Notes: generated by a model from the letters alone, not told the origin. A stretch of DNA of 64,000 nt from Glaciibacter superstes DSM 21135 (GCF_000421145.1 NZ_ATWH01000011.1:1-64000); one strand, 5' to 3'. Positions 51,503 to 63,008 are shown, counted from the first letter of the stretch. Numbers and translations: made by a program.

Positions 51503-52540
51503 GTGACAAATTCGCCGTCCAGCGATCGGGACCCGCGTGGGCGACTGTCACGCGTTGCCATCTTTCAACGACTCGACGCCGCCATCGAGGAACTCGGAAA
51601 CTTCGGGGGGATGCCGACGCCAGCCGAAGCGGCATCCATCTGGGACGATATCTGGCATCTTGAGGCGCACAACTCAACCGCGCTCGAAGGCAACACACTG
51701 GTCTTGCGGGAAGTTAAGAACTTGCTCGATCAGGGGCGGGCTGTGGGTGGAAAAGAGCTCAAGGACTATCTCGAAGTCCGTGGATACGGCGACGCGGCGA
51801 CCTGGGTGTACTCCCAAGCGCGCTCCGCTGGCGATTGGGCTGGGGATGACCTCATCACTCTGACCGAGGTCAGGCACGTCCATCAATTGGTGATGGAAAA
51901 AGTCTGGCAGGAGGCTCCACACGAACAGGCCACCACCGAAGAGTCGCCTGGAGGATTTCGGCGGCACGACATTCATCCGTTCTCCGGCGGGATGACCCCA
52001 CCTTCGTGGGTAGATGTTCCTCCTCAGCTGTCAAGTTGGATACAGGACGCAAACGCGTTGGGTCGGGAGATCAACGGTGGGCTCCTCGTCGCCGAGCGAG
52101 TACTGCGTCTTGCAGACTTGCACGCCAGGTTCGAAAGAATCCATCCATTCCTCGATGGCAACGGACGAACTGGTCGACTCGTGATGAACCTGATTCTCGT
52201 CAAGCTCGGATGGCCACCGGTCATCATTTTCAAACAGGATCGTACAAAGTATCTCCGTTCGCTCGACAAGGCCGACAAGGGGGATCCAGGACCTCTCGCT
52301 GAAGTCCTCAGCCGCTCCATCGTCGACAATCTCCACCGCCTCATCGTTCCGAATGTTGCTGGACCGGCGAGGCTTGTGCCGCTGGAGTCATTGGCGTCCG
52401 AAGACTTCAGTTACACAGCGCTTCGTCAGGCCGCCAACCGTGGACGTTTGGACGCCAGTCGTGCGAGTGACGGCTCCTGGCGGTCATCGCGCCACGCAGT
52501 GGCACGCTACATCGCGTCGAAGTACAAGCGGGAGAGCTGA
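51503..52540 (+). CDS. Fic-domain AMP-transferase
   Basis: A 345-residue Fic protein that transfers AMP (or another nucleotide group) from ATP to a target hydroxyl. Catalytic motif His214[11 protein letters not shown] ([20 protein letters not shown]). An N-terminal inhibitory helix with the [S/T]xxxE[G/N] motif is visible: Ser58-TAL-Glu62-Gly63-Asn64, so it is a class II, self-inhibited Fic. The C-terminal ~60 residues look like a winged-helix module ([20 protein letters not shown]). It lies between mrr and hsdR of the restriction locus, a placement seen in other type I systems. Start GTG 51503; hsdR follows after four bases. Confidence 0.88.
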   Translation: MTNSPSSDRDPRGRLSRVAIFQRLDAAIEELGNFGGMPTPAEAASIWDDIWHLEAHNSTALEGNTLVLREVKNLLDQGRAVGGKELKDYLEVRGYGDAATWVYSQARSAGDWAGDDLITLTEVRHVHQLVMEKVWQEAPHEQATTEESPGGFRRHDIHPFSGGMTPPSWVDVPPQLSSWIQDANALGREINGGLLVAERVLRLADLHARFERIHPFLDGNGRTGRLVMNLILVKLGWPPVIIFKQDRTKYLRSLDKADKGDPGPLAEVLSRSIVDNLHRLIVPNVAGPARLVPLESLASEDFSYTALRQAANRGRLDASRASDGSWRSSRHAVARYIASKYKRES

Positions 52541-52544
52541 GTAC

Positions 52545-55500
52545 ATGAGCAACTTCGACTTCGTGCGCTCCGCCTGGCCCGAGATCGCTGAGGAGGCGCG
52601 TCGCGCCGAGCATTACACCTTCGGCGACCCGCGCTCCTCGGTGTTCTACGCGAGACGCACCCTCGAGCTTGCCGTGCACTGGCTGTACCGAACGGATGCC
52701 TCGCTCAGGCGCCCTTACAAAGACGACCTGTCGAGCCTGCTGTTCGAGCCCACCTTCAAGCAACTCGTCGGCCCAGGCCTCCACACCAAGATGGACCTGA
52801 TCCGCAAACAGGGCAACTTCGCCGTGCACCGCACCACACCGGTGCGGCACGCCGACAGCCTGCCGATCGTGCGGGAACTCTTCCACGTGCTCATCTGGCT
52901 CGCCACCCACTACGCACTCATCGCCGACCTGCGACCCGATGCCGGAAAGCCCTTCGACGCGGCATCCATCCCGAAGCCCCAGCCGGGAGCCGCAGCCCGC
53001 ACTCAGGCGCAGATCCAGCAACTCGCGGCCGACAACGAGGCGAAGGATGCCGCGCTCGCGAAAGCACTGGAACAGAGCGAATCACTGCAGGCAGAGCTCG
53101 ACGCGCTGCGCGCCGAGTTTGCCGCGGCCAAAGCGGCCAACGCCGTCATCCCCGACACCCACGACTACCGCGAAGATGAAACCCGCGACCGGTACATCGA
53201 CGTGCTGCTGCGCGAGGCAGGTTGGAGCCTGAGCGACGAACGCGACGTCGAGTTCCCGGTCACCGGTATGCCGAACGCCTCCGGTGTCGGTGCCGTCGAC
53301 TACGTGCTCTGGGGCGCAGACGGCCTCCCGCTCGGACTGATCGAGGCGAAACGCACTAAGCGAGATGCCCGCGCCGGCCAGGAGCAGGCGAGGCTTTACG
53401 CCGACGCACTCGAACGCCAATTCGGCCAGCGACCGGTCATCTTCTATACCAACGGCTACGACCACTGGATCTGGGACGACACCCATTACCCGCCCAGGCA
53501 AGTGCAGGGCTTCTACACGCAAGACCAACTCGCGCTCCTCGTGCAGCGACGGGGCTCCCGGCATCCGCTCGCCGAACTCGCCGTCGACGAACGCATCGTC
53601 GGCAGGCATTATCAGGTGCGTGCGGTGCGCAAGGTCGCCGAGGCATTCGATGCCAGGAACGAACGCAAAGCACTGCTCGTGATGGCGACCGGCAGCGGCA
53701 AGACGCGCACCGTCATCGCGCTCGTCGACCTTCTGATGCGCGCCAACCTGGTCAAACGCGTGCTATTCCTCGCCGACCGGGTCGCACTGGTCAACCAGGC
53801 GGTGAACGCGTTCAAGGAACACCTTCCGGATGCCGCGCCGGTCAACCTGGTGACAGAGAAGGATGCCGATGGCCGGGTCTTCGTCTCGACCTACCCGACG
53901 ATGATGGGACTCATCGACCAGGGCGGCGCATTCAATGGTGCCAGCGATCTTCGCCGGTTCGGCCCAGGCTACTTCGACCTCATTATCGTCGATGAGGCAC
54001 ATCGCTCGGTGTACCAGAAGTACGGCGAGATCTTCAGCTATTTCGATTCGTTGCTGGTCGGCCTGACGGCGACGCCGAAGAACGAGATCGATCACAACAC
54101 CTACGGCCTATTCAACCTGGAAGACGGCGTTCCCACCGACTCCTATGAGCTGGGCGAGGCGATCAGCGACGGATACCTCGTGCCGCCGGTCGGCCGGCCG
54201 ATCTCCCTCGGATTCATGACCCGCGGCATCCGTTACGACGACCTGAGCGCAGATGAGCAAGACCAGTGGGATCTCATTGAATGGGAAGACGGCCTGGTGC
54301 CTGCCGAAGTCGATGCTGCAGCCGTCAACAAATGGCTCTTCAACACCGACACCGTCGACAAGGTGCTCGAAGTGCTGATGACGGAGGGCCGCACGGTTGC
54401 GGCTGGTGACCGCTTGGGCAAGACGATCATCTTCGCGAAGAACAACGCTCACGCCGAGTTCATTGTTGAGCGCTTCGACGCGAACTATCCAGAGCATGCA
54501 GGGCATTTCGCCCGCGTGATCACGCACAAGGTCGAGTATCGGCAGAGTCTCATCGACGACTTCGGCCAGACAGAGAAGTCGCCACAGATCGCGATCTCGG
54601 TCGACATGCTCGATACCGGCATCGACGTTCCCGACGTGGTCAACCTGGTCTTCTTCAAGCCGGTGCACTCGAAGACTAAGTACTGGCAGATGGTGGGCCG
54701 CGGCACCCGTCTGCAACCTGACCTCTACGGGCCGGGCAATCCGAAACAAGACTTCGTCATCTTCGACGTGTGCGGCAACATCGAGTACTTCAACCAGGAC
54801 GTGCCGAGCGCGGAGAGCTCGAACTCGCCGTCGTTGACGCAACGTCTGTTTGAAATGCGTCTCAGGATGGTGGAAGCGCTCGACCAGGTCATCTCCCCGA
54901 GTGATTCCGAGGTCAGCGTTCGGCGGGATCTCGTCGCCGGCCTGCACACCATCGTGACGGGAATGAGCCTGGGCAACTTCCTGGTGCGCAAGCATCGCCG
55001 CACGGTCGAACGATTCTCAGAAGCGGAGAGCTGGGGGCGACTCGATGCCGACGCCCTGGCAGAGGCCGCTGCGCTCTCTGGCCTGCCATCCTCAGCACTG
55101 GCCGCGGACACCGACGAGGAAGCGAAACGGTTCGACCTGCTTGCGCTCCATGCGCAGCTGGGCGTGGTGGCAGGCGATCTCGGATTTGCCGCTGCCAAAC
55201 AAAGGATTCAGGCCATCGCCGATGCGCTCGGCGACCAGAGGAGCATCCCCGTCGTCGCGCAGAACCTCGAACTGATTGCCGCGGTGGCGACGGATGACTG
55301 GTGGGACGGCGTCACCCTCCAGATGCTGGAAGTGATGAGGCTGCGCCTGCGCGGGCTCGTGCGGCTCATCGACAGGACCCGCCAGGCGATCGTTTACACA
55401 GACTTCGAAGACACACTTGGTGGCATCGGCACCACTGATCTCGTGATCAGTGCACCGGGGGTGGATCGTGAACGGTTCCGGGCGAAGCTCTACCACTTCC

Positions 55501-55943
55501 TGCGTGAGCACGAGGATCAGGTGGTGCTGCACAAGGTGCGCACCGGCAAGCAACTGACCGCCGTCGATCTGGACGAACTCGAGCGAATCCTCACGCTCAG
55601 CGGCGAATTCACGGCAGAGGAGATCGCCGCCGGAGCCGCTGAAGCGAACGGACTGGGCCTGCTGATTCGGTCGGTCGCCGGGATGGACCGGATCGCGGCA
55701 TCCGAAGCCATGAGCGGGTTTGTGGGTGACTCCACCCTGAACGGCAACCAGTTGGCATTCGTCAACCTGATCATCGAGCACCTCACCCGGCGCGGTTCCG
55801 TCGACCCGGCGCTACTGTATGAGGCTCCTTTCACGGGTTACGCTCCCACCGGCCCAGACGGGCTGTTCACGGATGCGCAGGTGACAACACTCGTCGACAC
55901 GCTGCGCCGGGTGGACGCGACGGCATCAGCTGAGGCCTCCTGA
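52545..55943 (+). CDS. hsdR: Type I restriction endonuclease subunit HsdR
   Basis: A 1132-residue motor-nuclease. Order: a DUF4145-like N-terminal helical region ([20 protein letters not shown]), coiled coil ([20 protein letters not shown], residues about 160-200), nuclease core with GLIEAKR (Glu267, Lys269), helicase motif I GSGKT (from residue 383), motif II Asp483-EAH, motif [14 protein letters not shown], motif [13 protein letters not shown], and the C-terminal EcoEI_R_C region. All key residues are present. ATG 52545 is four bases after the fic stop. Restriction would still depend on HsdM, which is damaged here. Confidence 0.93.
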   Translation: MSNFDFVRSAWPEIAEEARRAEHYTFGDPRSSVFYARRTLELAVHWLYRTDASLRRPYKDDLSSLLFEPTFKQLVGPGLHTKMDLIRKQGNFAVHRTTPVRHADSLPIVRELFHVLIWLATHYALIADLRPDAGKPFDAASIPKPQPGAAARTQAQIQQLAADNEAKDAALAKALEQSESLQAELDALRAEFAAAKAANAVIPDTHDYREDETRDRYIDVLLREAGWSLSDERDVEFPVTGMPNASGVGAVDYVLWGADGLPLGLIEAKRTKRDARAGQEQARLYADALERQFGQRPVIFYTNGYDHWIWDDTHYPPRQVQGFYTQDQLALLVQRRGSRHPLAELAVDERIVGRHYQVRAVRKVAEAFDARNERKALLVMATGSGKTRTVIALVDLLMRANLVKRVLFLADRVALVNQAVNAFKEHLPDAAPVNLVTEKDADGRVFVSTYPTMMGLIDQGGAFNGASDLRRFGPGYFDLIIVDEAHRSVYQKYGEIFSYFDSLLVGLTATPKNEIDHNTYGLFNLEDGVPTDSYELGEAISDGYLVPPVGRPISLGFMTRGIRYDDLSADEQDQWDLIEWEDGLVPAEVDAAAVNKWLFNTDTVDKVLEVLMTEGRTVAAGDRLGKTIIFAKNNAHAEFIVERFDANYPEHAGHFARVITHKVEYRQSLIDDFGQTEKSPQIAISVDMLDTGIDVPDVVNLVFFKPVHSKTKYWQMVGRGTRLQPDLYGPGNPKQDFVIFDVCGNIEYFNQDVPSAESSNSPSLTQRLFEMRLRMVEALDQVISPSDSEVSVRRDLVAGLHTIVTGMSLGNFLVRKHRRTVERFSEAESWGRLDADALAEAAALSGLPSSALAADTDEEAKRFDLLALHAQLGVVAGDLGFAAAKQRIQAIADALGDQRSIPVVAQNLELIAAVATDDWWDGVTLQMLEVMRLRLRGLVRLIDRTRQAIVYTDFEDTLGGIGTTDLVISAPGVDRERFRAKLYHFLREHEDQVVLHKVRTGKQLTAVDLDELERILTLSGEFTAEEIAAGAAEANGLGLLIRSVAGMDRIAASEAMSGFVGDSTLNGNQLAFVNLIIEHLTRRGSVDPALLYEAPFTGYAPTGPDGLFTDAQVTTLVDTLRRVDATASAEAS

Positions 55944-55962
55944 CCCACCGGGCTTGCGAAAC

Positions 55963-56451
55963 CTACGGTCGTTCGACTGGGTCGAGCGGTGGATCGGCCG
56001 AGATTTCAGGGACAGGGACAGGCTTGGGCGCGAGCACAGCCGGCAGGAATGCGAGGATGATCGCGCCGCCAACCAGCACACCCCATGACAGCATGGCTGG
56101 TGCCTGGTTCGCGCCGAGGTTTGCGCTGATCGTCCAGGTGATCAGGCAGAGGCTTCCGACAAGCCCCGTCACGAGCAGCGTGCGTCGCGACTCGAAATTC
56201 TCCACCGGGGTGAGACTGGAGACGAACCCGAAGATTGCCGAGACGAAGGCGGTCACACCGGTGAGTGCGACGAACACCCAGGTGGGCTGCGTGGAGACCA
56301 CTGAATCACCGGACCACTGGGTCGGAAGAGTCTCCGGCAGACCGTCGCGCCACAGGAACCAGGTGACCACGATTGCCGCAGCGGGAACCAGCGTGAGAAC
56401 GCCCGCTGCGACGAGCCGAATACGTCGTGCCCCGCGCTCCGTCCCACCCAT
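55963..56451 (-). CDS. DUF1648-like membrane protein
   Basis: A 162-residue, four-helix membrane protein. The first extracellular loop is WRDGLPETLPTQWSGDSVVS, similar to the LPDxxPxHW block of DUF1648 proteins (SdpI-like group). Further helices: WVFVALTGVTAFVSAIFGFV, LLVTGLVGSLCLITWTISAN and MLSWGVLVGGAIILAFLPAV. The cytoplasmic tail is Pro-rich. ATG 56451 (MGGTERGARRIRL) is preferred over the longer frame from 56661, which runs into the upstream region of the divergent ABC operon. Specific function unknown. Confidence 0.65.
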   Translation of the reverse strand: MGGTERGARRIRLVAAGVLTLVPAAAIVVTWFLWRDGLPETLPTQWSGDSVVSTQPTWVFVALTGVTAFVSAIFGFVSSLTPVENFESRRTLLVTGLVGSLCLITWTISANLGANQAPAMLSWGVLVGGAIILAFLPAVLAPKPVPVPEISADPPLDPVERP

Positions 56452-56601
56452 GGCTTGATCCTCCCACGACTCCAGTGCGCCGTCGGCAGCGGATGGCCGA
56501 ACACAGCCCATGTGACAAGGGAACGGAGGTGGGCTTCCGGTAGCATGCACGAGAGCAAGACGTGCTCGCATGCTTCGTGCGGATACCACCGGGGAGTCGA
56601 C

Positions 56602-59600
56602 GTGAAGCACGATGCTCGGCGCTCTGGCGGCTCTGGCGGCTCGGCCGTGCGCGGCCTGCACCGCTCCTGGCTGCTCGGGATGACAGCCGGTCGCTGGCGA
56701 GCGGAATGGCGCCAGGTCGTGGCCGTGGCCGCGGTCGCAACCCTCGCCTGCACCCTCGTCACCTCACTCGGCCTGCTCGTGACCGCTACCGAGCAGGGCG
56801 GCGTTCGTGGCGCCCTCACCGCCCTCCCGACCGATCAGACCACGCTCGACGTGCGCGTCCTGAACCCCACCGCCTCCATCGAACGAAGCCGCGATGCGCT
56901 TGCGGGTTCGGTCTCCTCGGTACTGGGCGACTCTGCTACCTTCACGTCGACCGGCATGGTCCTCACGCAGCTGGGCGACGTCTCCGGGCTCGGCACCGAG
57001 CCGGCACTCACCTACTTCGGTGAGCTCGACGACATCTCCGACCACGCCTCCATCGTCGAGGGAGCCTGGGCAGACGCCGTTGCTGTTCAAACGGATGCCG
57101 CGCAATCGGATGCCGCGACAACCGATGCCGCGACAACCGATGCCGCGACAACGGATGCCGCGGTGCCCGTTGCGCTGCCCGAGTCGGCCGCACGCGCCGT
57201 CGGCCTCACCGTCGGCAGCACGCTCGACGTCGCCTTCGGCACCGGCACGACCACCGCCCAGGTGGTCGGGCTCTACCGCGCAGACGACCCGACGGACGAC
57301 TTCTGGACCAACGACGTGTTGCACGGCGAGGGCAACGACCCACAGTTTCCGCGGCCAGGCGTGCGTTTCTACGATCCGATGGAGGCATTCGGGCCACTCA
57401 TCGCCTCGCCGGGAGCAATCGATGCGGCCGATGTCCCGGTGTCGTTCATCGACATCGCCTATGCTCCTGAGTTCGCCGACACCACCGTCGACCAGCTGGC
57501 GCCGTTGATCGATCGGCTGCGAACCGCCGGTATCGACATCCCGAGCCAGGCCGGAAGGCTCGGCGAGAGCATCTTCGTCTCCTCTCCGACCGCTGATGCG
57601 GTTACTGCCGTCGTGTCTGGTCTCGTGGTCACCCGCTCCACGGTGGTGGTCATCAGCCTGCTCCTCGTCGTACTCGCGCTGGCGGCCATGACCCAGACCG
57701 CCCGGGTATTCACCGATGCCCGCGACACTGAACAGCAACTCATGCGGTCGCGCGGGGCGTCTGCCGCCCATGTGCTCGCGCTCGGAGCCGTGGAGGCCTG
57801 CGCGATCGGCGCTGTCGCAGTGCTGGCGAGCCCTCCGCTGGCACTACTGGTCTACCGGCTGCTGGCGATACAGCCCCCGATGGTCGCTGCGGGCATGCCG
57901 ACGGACGTCGCGATCTCGCCGATCACCTGGCTGACGGCATCCGTCATGGCCGTTCTCGTCGTCGTGGTGCTGGTTGCCCCGGTCGCCCCGCTGCCGTGGC
58001 GACGCGAACGCACCATCGTCGACGGGGCGCAATCGAAGACCCGCCAGCGCCGGCTCTCCGGCTTCATGAGATCAGGACTCGACCTGGGGCTCATCTTCCT
58101 CGCAGCCATCGCCTACTGGCAGCTGTGGTTGTACCGCACCACGATTGGCGGCGGGGCGTCGCTCGCCGTCGATCCGGTGCTCGCTGCGGGGCCGGCGCTG
58201 GTGCTCCTGGCCGGCGCACTGCTCTGTGCGCGACTGATCCCGGTGGCTGCACGCCTCATCGAGCGGGCAGGATCCGGTGCGCGCGGGATGGTGCTGCCGC
58301 TGGCGTCGTGGGAGATCGGCAGGAGAACGCAGCGGGCGACGGCAGCGGTGCTGCTGCTGAGCCTTGCCCTGGCGGTTGGCACGTTCAGCCTGTCGTTCCT
58401 GACGACGTGGCAGAACTCACAGCGCGATCAGGCAGCTCTCGCGGTCGGCGCCCCGGTTCGCGCACTGGCCGATCCGGCCACAGCGAGCGAGCAGGCCGTC
58501 GATCTCGCGGCCGGTGCGCAGGGTGAGGCGCAACCGGCGATCCACCGTTCCGCGCGCGTTGCCGGCCCGGACGCAGCGAGCGGCGTGGGCGAGCCCGCCG
58601 CTGGTGTTCCGGCGCAGGTGCTGGCCCTCTCCTCTGCCGCCAGGAACATGATCGCCGACGGCCGGGTGGGCGACGAGGGTGGCAGGAAGCTGGCTGAGTC
58701 GCTGGCCGGGGATGCGGCGGTGTCCGGCGGTGTTCAATTGCCGGGAGATGTAGACAGGCTCTCTGCAACCGTTCAGATCGGCGACACGGCAACCGCGCTG
58801 CCGGGCGTCAATGCCGAAGTGCGGGCGATCCTTGAAGGCGCGAGCGGGCTGCTCACCACGGTGAGCTTCGGCGAGGTCGAAGCCGACGGCGAAGTCCACG
58901 CGGTTGAAGCTCTGGTGGGCGTGGGGGCAGAAGACACGGGGGAAGAGAACACGGGGGATGAGACGCCGGATGCGGCTGGATCGACTCGTGCGGAGCAGCT
59001 GCGCTTTGTCGGGCTCCAGACCGTCTTCACCGGAACCGACCCAGGGGACGCCGTGCCCGACGAGGCGGAACTGACCGTGCTCTTCGGAGACCTCGGGGTC
59101 ACGCAGCGGGGATCGATGTCCGTCCAACCGGTGCCGTTCGATGCCGATGCGGCGTCCGATGCCTACCCAGCATGGTTCGGCACCAGCGGAGACGCGGCCG
59201 ACCGGCCGCCCGTGCCGGGGCAGGCCGGTAGACAGCTGTCGCTCGAAGTGCTGATCCCTTCCACCGTCGATTCGCGACCTGCGTCGTTCGCCATGGTGGG
59301 CTGGAAGCCTGTCACCGAGTTGGCCGCCGTTGTGCCAACGGCTTTCGCTTCCACCTTCAACGTCGACACCGGTTCCCAGCTCACGTTGCGGGTGCAGGGC
59401 CAGCTGGTGCCGATCCGGCTTGCGGGCACGGTGCCGCTCGTTCCCGGTGCCGCCACGGTCACCGAGCTGGCGACGGCGGGAGCAAACATCCCGGCGGCCG
59501 ACAGCCGTGACGCAACCGTGGTCGTCGACGAATCCGCCCTGTCGAGGGCGCTTGCCCAGGCTGGGCTCTCCGGGCCGTTCGTCGACGAATGGTGGATCGA

Positions 59601-60198
59601 CGTCGCTGCCGGGCAGGGGCAGGCGTACACGGATGCCTATACGGATGCGCGCAGTGAAGCGCGCCCGGCCGATTCCGCGGCCGGCACGCAGACGACCAAC
59701 CTGGCGGCGGCATCCGTCGTCAGTCGTGACGGGCTCGCGCGGCAGTTGCAGGAGTCGCCGCTCAGGGTGGCGACCCAGGCGGCGCTCTGGCTCGGAGTGA
59801 TTGCCGGCGCGCTCCTCGCGGCCGTCGGCTTCATCGTCAATATCATCGCCGCATTGCGCGCTCGTCGCCTCGAACTCGCGCACCTCCAGGCGATCGGTAC
59901 CTCGCGTGGGGCCCTGTCTGCACTCCTGGCTCTCGAATCGCTTCTGCTGTGCGCACTCGGCACGGTCTTCGGGATCGCCATCGGGCTGCTACTGGTGTGG
60001 CTGGTCGGCCCTCTCGTTGCACTCTCACCGGACGGCACGACTCCGGTGCCGGCCGTGGTGATCGACATCCCGTGGGCGCAGCTCGCGCTTCTCGCCCTCG
60101 AAGTGGGCGCGGTGCTCGCTGTCGTCGTGGCACTCACCGCCATCGTGCAACGATCCACCCGCCCCGCCGAACTGCTGCGCGAGGGAGGCGAGTCATGA
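56602..60198 (+). CDS. FtsX-type ABC transporter permease, large
   Basis: A 1198-residue MacB/FtsX-like permease. A first helix (VVAVAAVATLACTLVTSLGL), a large extracellular domain (residues about 70-350) with a DAATT repeat (57091-57165), then three helices with the FtsX signature (TVVVISLLLVVLALAAMTQT, ALGAVEACAIGAVAVLASPP). A second half repeats this (RTQRATAAVLLLSLALAVGT, another large ectodomain, GVIAGALLAAVGFIVNIIAA). GTG 56602 has GGGGAG six bases upstream. Coupled by ATGA to the next permease. Likely exports or moves lipids, lipoproteins or peptides; the substrate is unknown. Confidence 0.85.
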   Translation: MKHDARRSGGSGGSAVRGLHRSWLLGMTAGRWRAEWRQVVAVAAVATLACTLVTSLGLLVTATEQGGVRGALTALPTDQTTLDVRVLNPTASIERSRDALAGSVSSVLGDSATFTSTGMVLTQLGDVSGLGTEPALTYFGELDDISDHASIVEGAWADAVAVQTDAAQSDAATTDAATTDAATTDAAVPVALPESAARAVGLTVGSTLDVAFGTGTTTAQVVGLYRADDPTDDFWTNDVLHGEGNDPQFPRPGVRFYDPMEAFGPLIASPGAIDAADVPVSFIDIAYAPEFADTTVDQLAPLIDRLRTAGIDIPSQAGRLGESIFVSSPTADAVTAVVSGLVVTRSTVVVISLLLVVLALAAMTQTARVFTDARDTEQQLMRSRGASAAHVLALGAVEACAIGAVAVLASPPLALLVYRLLAIQPPMVAAGMPTDVAISPITWLTASVMAVLVVVVLVAPVAPLPWRRERTIVDGAQSKTRQRRLSGFMRSGLDLGLIFLAAIAYWQLWLYRTTIGGGASLAVDPVLAAGPALVLLAGALLCARLIPVAARLIERAGSGARGMVLPLASWEIGRRTQRATAAVLLLSLALAVGTFSLSFLTTWQNSQRDQAALAVGAPVRALADPATASEQAVDLAAGAQGEAQPAIHRSARVAGPDAASGVGEPAAGVPAQVLALSSAARNMIADGRVGDEGGRKLAESLAGDAAVSGGVQLPGDVDRLSATVQIGDTATALPGVNAEVRAILEGASGLLTTVSFGEVEADGEVHAVEALVGVGAEDTGEENTGDETPDAAGSTRAEQLRFVGLQTVFTGTDPGDAVPDEAELTVLFGDLGVTQRGSMSVQPVPFDADAASDAYPAWFGTSGDAADRPPVPGQAGRQLSLEVLIPSTVDSRPASFAMVGWKPVTELAAVVPTAFASTFNVDTGSQLTLRVQGQLVPIRLAGTVPLVPGAATVTELATAGANIPAADSRDATVVVDESALSRALAQAGLSGPFVDEWWIDVAAGQGQAYTDAYTDARSEARPADSAAGTQTTNLAAASVVSRDGLARQLQESPLRVATQAALWLGVIAGALLAAVGFIVNIIAALRARRLELAHLQAIGTSRGALSALLALESLLLCALGTVFGIAIGLLLVWLVGPLVALSPDGTTPVPAVVIDIPWAQLALLALEVGAVLAVVVALTAIVQRSTRPAELLREGGES
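57091..57165 (+). repeat. 15-bp tandem repeat in the FtsX ectodomain
   Basis: Five 15-base units (ACGGATGCCGCGCAA and variants) encode TDAAQ-SDAAT-TDAAT-TDAAT-TDAAV. It lies in an extracellular loop of the permease. Copies three and four are identical, so length variation by slippage is possible without frame loss. Confidence 0.8.
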
Positions 60199-63008
60199 GG
60201 CAGGCTGTGACCCTGAGTGCCCGTCGCGCTCGCCGCGATCTGGGACTGGTCGTGGTGTCTGTGCTCCTCATCGGCTTCCTGACTCTTCTCGCGGCAGCAC
60301 TGCCCCACCTTCTTCAGGACACCCTTGATGACGGTGCGCGGGAAGCCGTGGCGGCCGCGGGCCCGCAGGCGGACATCGTCGTCACCACAACAGTAGGCAC
60401 GCCGAACGCATCGACACCGGTAGCGACGCCTGAGCAGGTCATTCAGCTGGCGGGCGAGCTGAAGGGCCGGATGCCGCAAGGGCCAGACGGCACAGGTGGG
60501 TTGGCGGAAGCTCTCGGCGACCCGACCGTGACGATCCTCAGCCAGGAGACGCAGGCGACAACGCCCGGTGCCGATCCCGCGCTGGCAGGCACGCGACTGT
60601 CCATCCAGGTCGGAATGCTGACATCGGCCCAATTGCACGGACTCACCCTCGTGGATGGGGCACTGCCGGCCGATGCTGCAGGCGAACGGGAAGTGGTGCT
60701 TTCCTCTGCGGCTGCGGAAGCGGCATCCGTCGGTGTTGGCAGTGTCCTCAGCGTTCCGCAGGCCGTGGAGCCAGGAACTTCCACGCCGAAGACGACCGAC
60801 CTGACCGTCGTTGGCATCGTTCAGCCGGCGGCCGATGCGCTCGCCGCCGGTGTCGTTGTGGAAGATGCCAGAGAATGGCTGGATATGCCGCGAATGTGGG
60901 CGCCCTCCGACCATTCAACATCCGTTGCCGGAACGTCGGCGGGCATCGTGGTGCTGACCTCACCGCTGGGAATGGAGCTGCTCGGCGCCGTGACCACCGA
61001 TCCGTCGGACGCCACCATCCGCTTGCCGTTCGTGCCCGACGTGTTCACCGCGGCGCTCGAGGCACGGGTGGCTGACGACGTGCGCGCACTCGACCTGGGA
61101 AGTGACGAACTGGCCGGTGATTTCACCGCGCCTCTGGGCGTGCGAAGCGGGTTTGCGGATGCGCTCGCCGATTTCCCCGGGCAGGCAAAGGCGGCCATCG
61201 CCCAAATGTCGCTGATGATCGCCGGCGTGCTCGGAGTGGCTGTGACGGTCATCGTGCTTCTTTCGCGGCTCCTCGTGCTGCGGCGCACAGGGGATGTCTC
61301 GCTGGAACGCGCACGGGGCGCATCCCTGGTGTCTATCGGAATGCGAACGCTTGTTGAATCGATCCTGGTGAGCCTGGTCGGCGGCGGGATCGGCGTTACC
61401 GCTGCCGCCGTGTTCATCCCGGGAATGGAATACGACCTTCTGTCGATTGCGGCTGTGCTTCTTGTTGCCGCGCTGACACCCGTTCTGCAGACGCTCGTGG
61501 TGGCGCGCGGCAGCTGGAGTGCCAGCCGAAGCCCGGCGAACGCGTCGGCGCGATCCGGCATCGCGCGGGTCGCGCTGGCACGGCGGCTCGCCGGAGAGGT
61601 CACCATGCTGGTGCTAGCCGCTGGGGCGCTGTTCGCGGTGCGAAGCCGCGGACTCCTCGGGACTCGAACGGATGGCGTCGACCCACTCCTGGCCGCGGCA
61701 CCACTGCTGCTCGCACTCGCTGTCGCGCTCATCCTGGTGCGCGTCTATCCGCTGGTTGTGCGCCTTGTCACGCCGTTCGCTCGGCGCACCAGAGGCGCGC
61801 TCGGACTTCTGGGGGCGGTGCAGGCCGAGCGCGGTCTCGCGGTGCTCCCGCTCCTCGCACTCACCCTTGCTGTTGCCCTCGCGGTCGGCGGTGGACTGCT
61901 GGTCGACACCGTGCGCTCCGGCCAGGTCGACGCCTCCTGGCAGAGCGTCGGCGCAGATGCGCGCGTCACGGCATCCGCCACAGCACCCCTCACAGAAACG
62001 GATGTCGCCGCTGTCGCCGCCGAACCCGGCGTCACGGCCGCGGGGTCGATGCAGGCCAGGGGTGCGTTCAACTCAGCAGCGTCCATCTCGCCTGCGTCGT
62101 CAGCCGGGTCGTCACCGGTCTTCGTGACCGTGCTCGCCGTCGACCGAAACTACGCCGACGTCGTTGACGAACTCCGCGACGAACCCGGAGGGGGGCCCGG
62201 CTCCGATGTGACCGATCTGCGGGAGCTGGCCGCGGCGTCCGTTCCGGAGCCATCGGGGGAAGAAGATTCGCTGCCGGTTCTCGTGGACGAGCGGCTGACG
62301 GAGCGACTGGATAGCTCCGAGCTGGTCATGAGCTACGGCGGGCACAACCTGAAGCTGCGCGTGACAGGCACGGTCGACGCCGTTCCGGGTTACCTCGACG
62401 GGCCATTCGTATACGCCGATCTCGATTCGCTGTCTGCCGTCAGCACGGTGCCGCTTGTGCCTGACACGCTGCTGGTCATGGGACCGGGAGCCGCGGCCGC
62501 TGTGGAGAGTCTCGGTGTTACGGAGGATGATGTCATCCTGCGCACCGCCTGGGTGGACGACCAGCAGGGTGACGCATTGGTCGCCGGAGTGCACAGGATG
62601 ATGGTGCTGTCTGTCGGGGCCGTATCCCTGCTCGCGATCATTGCGCTCATCGCCAGTGTGCTGGCGAGCGCAGGCGCGCGCGCACGGTCACTGTCGCTGC
62701 TGCGCACCCTCGGTCTCCGGGTGCGGCTGGGGTGGTGGCTTGCATTCGCGGAGACAGCGCCGATGGTTCTCGCGGCACTGTTAGGCGGCATCCTGGCCGG
62801 GGTGGGGATGGTGGTGATCCTGGGGCCGTCGCTGGGCCTTGGAACACTCGCGGGCGGCCGGGCGCCAGACCCGGTCGTGTCGCCGGTTGTGATCCTCAGC
62901 GTGATCGCCGGCGCTGTGCTTGTGCTTCTCATCACGATGGTCGTCGAGGTTGCCGGTCATCGCCGGGATCGATTGAGTGAGGTTCTTCGAGTGGGAGAGA
63001 CGATATGA
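60195..63008 (+). CDS. FtsX-type ABC transporter permease, second subunit
   Basis: A 937-residue permease with the same plan: first helix LGLVVVSVLLIGFLTLLAAA, ectodomain 1 (residues about 35-330), a helix group (SLMIAGVLGVAVTVIVLLSR, SLVGGGIGVTAAAVFIPGME), a second half (VLPLLALTLAVALAVGGGLL), ectodomain 2 (about 575-790) and the last helices (MMVLSVGAVSLLAIIALIAS, VILSVIAGAVLVLLITMVVE). Overlaps both neighbours by ATGA. Together with the preceding permease it probably forms a heterodimer served by the ATPase that follows. Confidence 0.85.
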   Translation: MRQAVTLSARRARRDLGLVVVSVLLIGFLTLLAAALPHLLQDTLDDGAREAVAAAGPQADIVVTTTVGTPNASTPVATPEQVIQLAGELKGRMPQGPDGTGGLAEALGDPTVTILSQETQATTPGADPALAGTRLSIQVGMLTSAQLHGLTLVDGALPADAAGEREVVLSSAAAEAASVGVGSVLSVPQAVEPGTSTPKTTDLTVVGIVQPAADALAAGVVVEDAREWLDMPRMWAPSDHSTSVAGTSAGIVVLTSPLGMELLGAVTTDPSDATIRLPFVPDVFTAALEARVADDVRALDLGSDELAGDFTAPLGVRSGFADALADFPGQAKAAIAQMSLMIAGVLGVAVTVIVLLSRLLVLRRTGDVSLERARGASLVSIGMRTLVESILVSLVGGGIGVTAAAVFIPGMEYDLLSIAAVLLVAALTPVLQTLVVARGSWSASRSPANASARSGIARVALARRLAGEVTMLVLAAGALFAVRSRGLLGTRTDGVDPLLAAAPLLLALAVALILVRVYPLVVRLVTPFARRTRGALGLLGAVQAERGLAVLPLLALTLAVALAVGGGLLVDTVRSGQVDASWQSVGADARVTASATAPLTETDVAAVAAEPGVTAAGSMQARGAFNSAASISPASSAGSSPVFVTVLAVDRNYADVVDELRDEPGGGPGSDVTDLRELAAASVPEPSGEEDSLPVLVDERLTERLDSSELVMSYGGHNLKLRVTGTVDAVPGYLDGPFVYADLDSLSAVSTVPLVPDTLLVMGPGAAAAVESLGVTEDDVILRTAWVDDQQGDALVAGVHRMMVLSVGAVSLLAIIALIASVLASAGARARSLSLLRTLGLRVRLGWWLAFAETAPMVLAALLGGILAGVGMVVILGPSLGLGTLAGGRAPDPVVSPVVILSVIAGAVLVLLITMVVEVAGHRRDRLSEVLRVGETI

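Noticed and set aside
49949-59883. Large reverse-strand frames opposite hsdR and the FtsX genes
   Set aside because: No start signals or domains; mirror frames of GC-rich forward genes.
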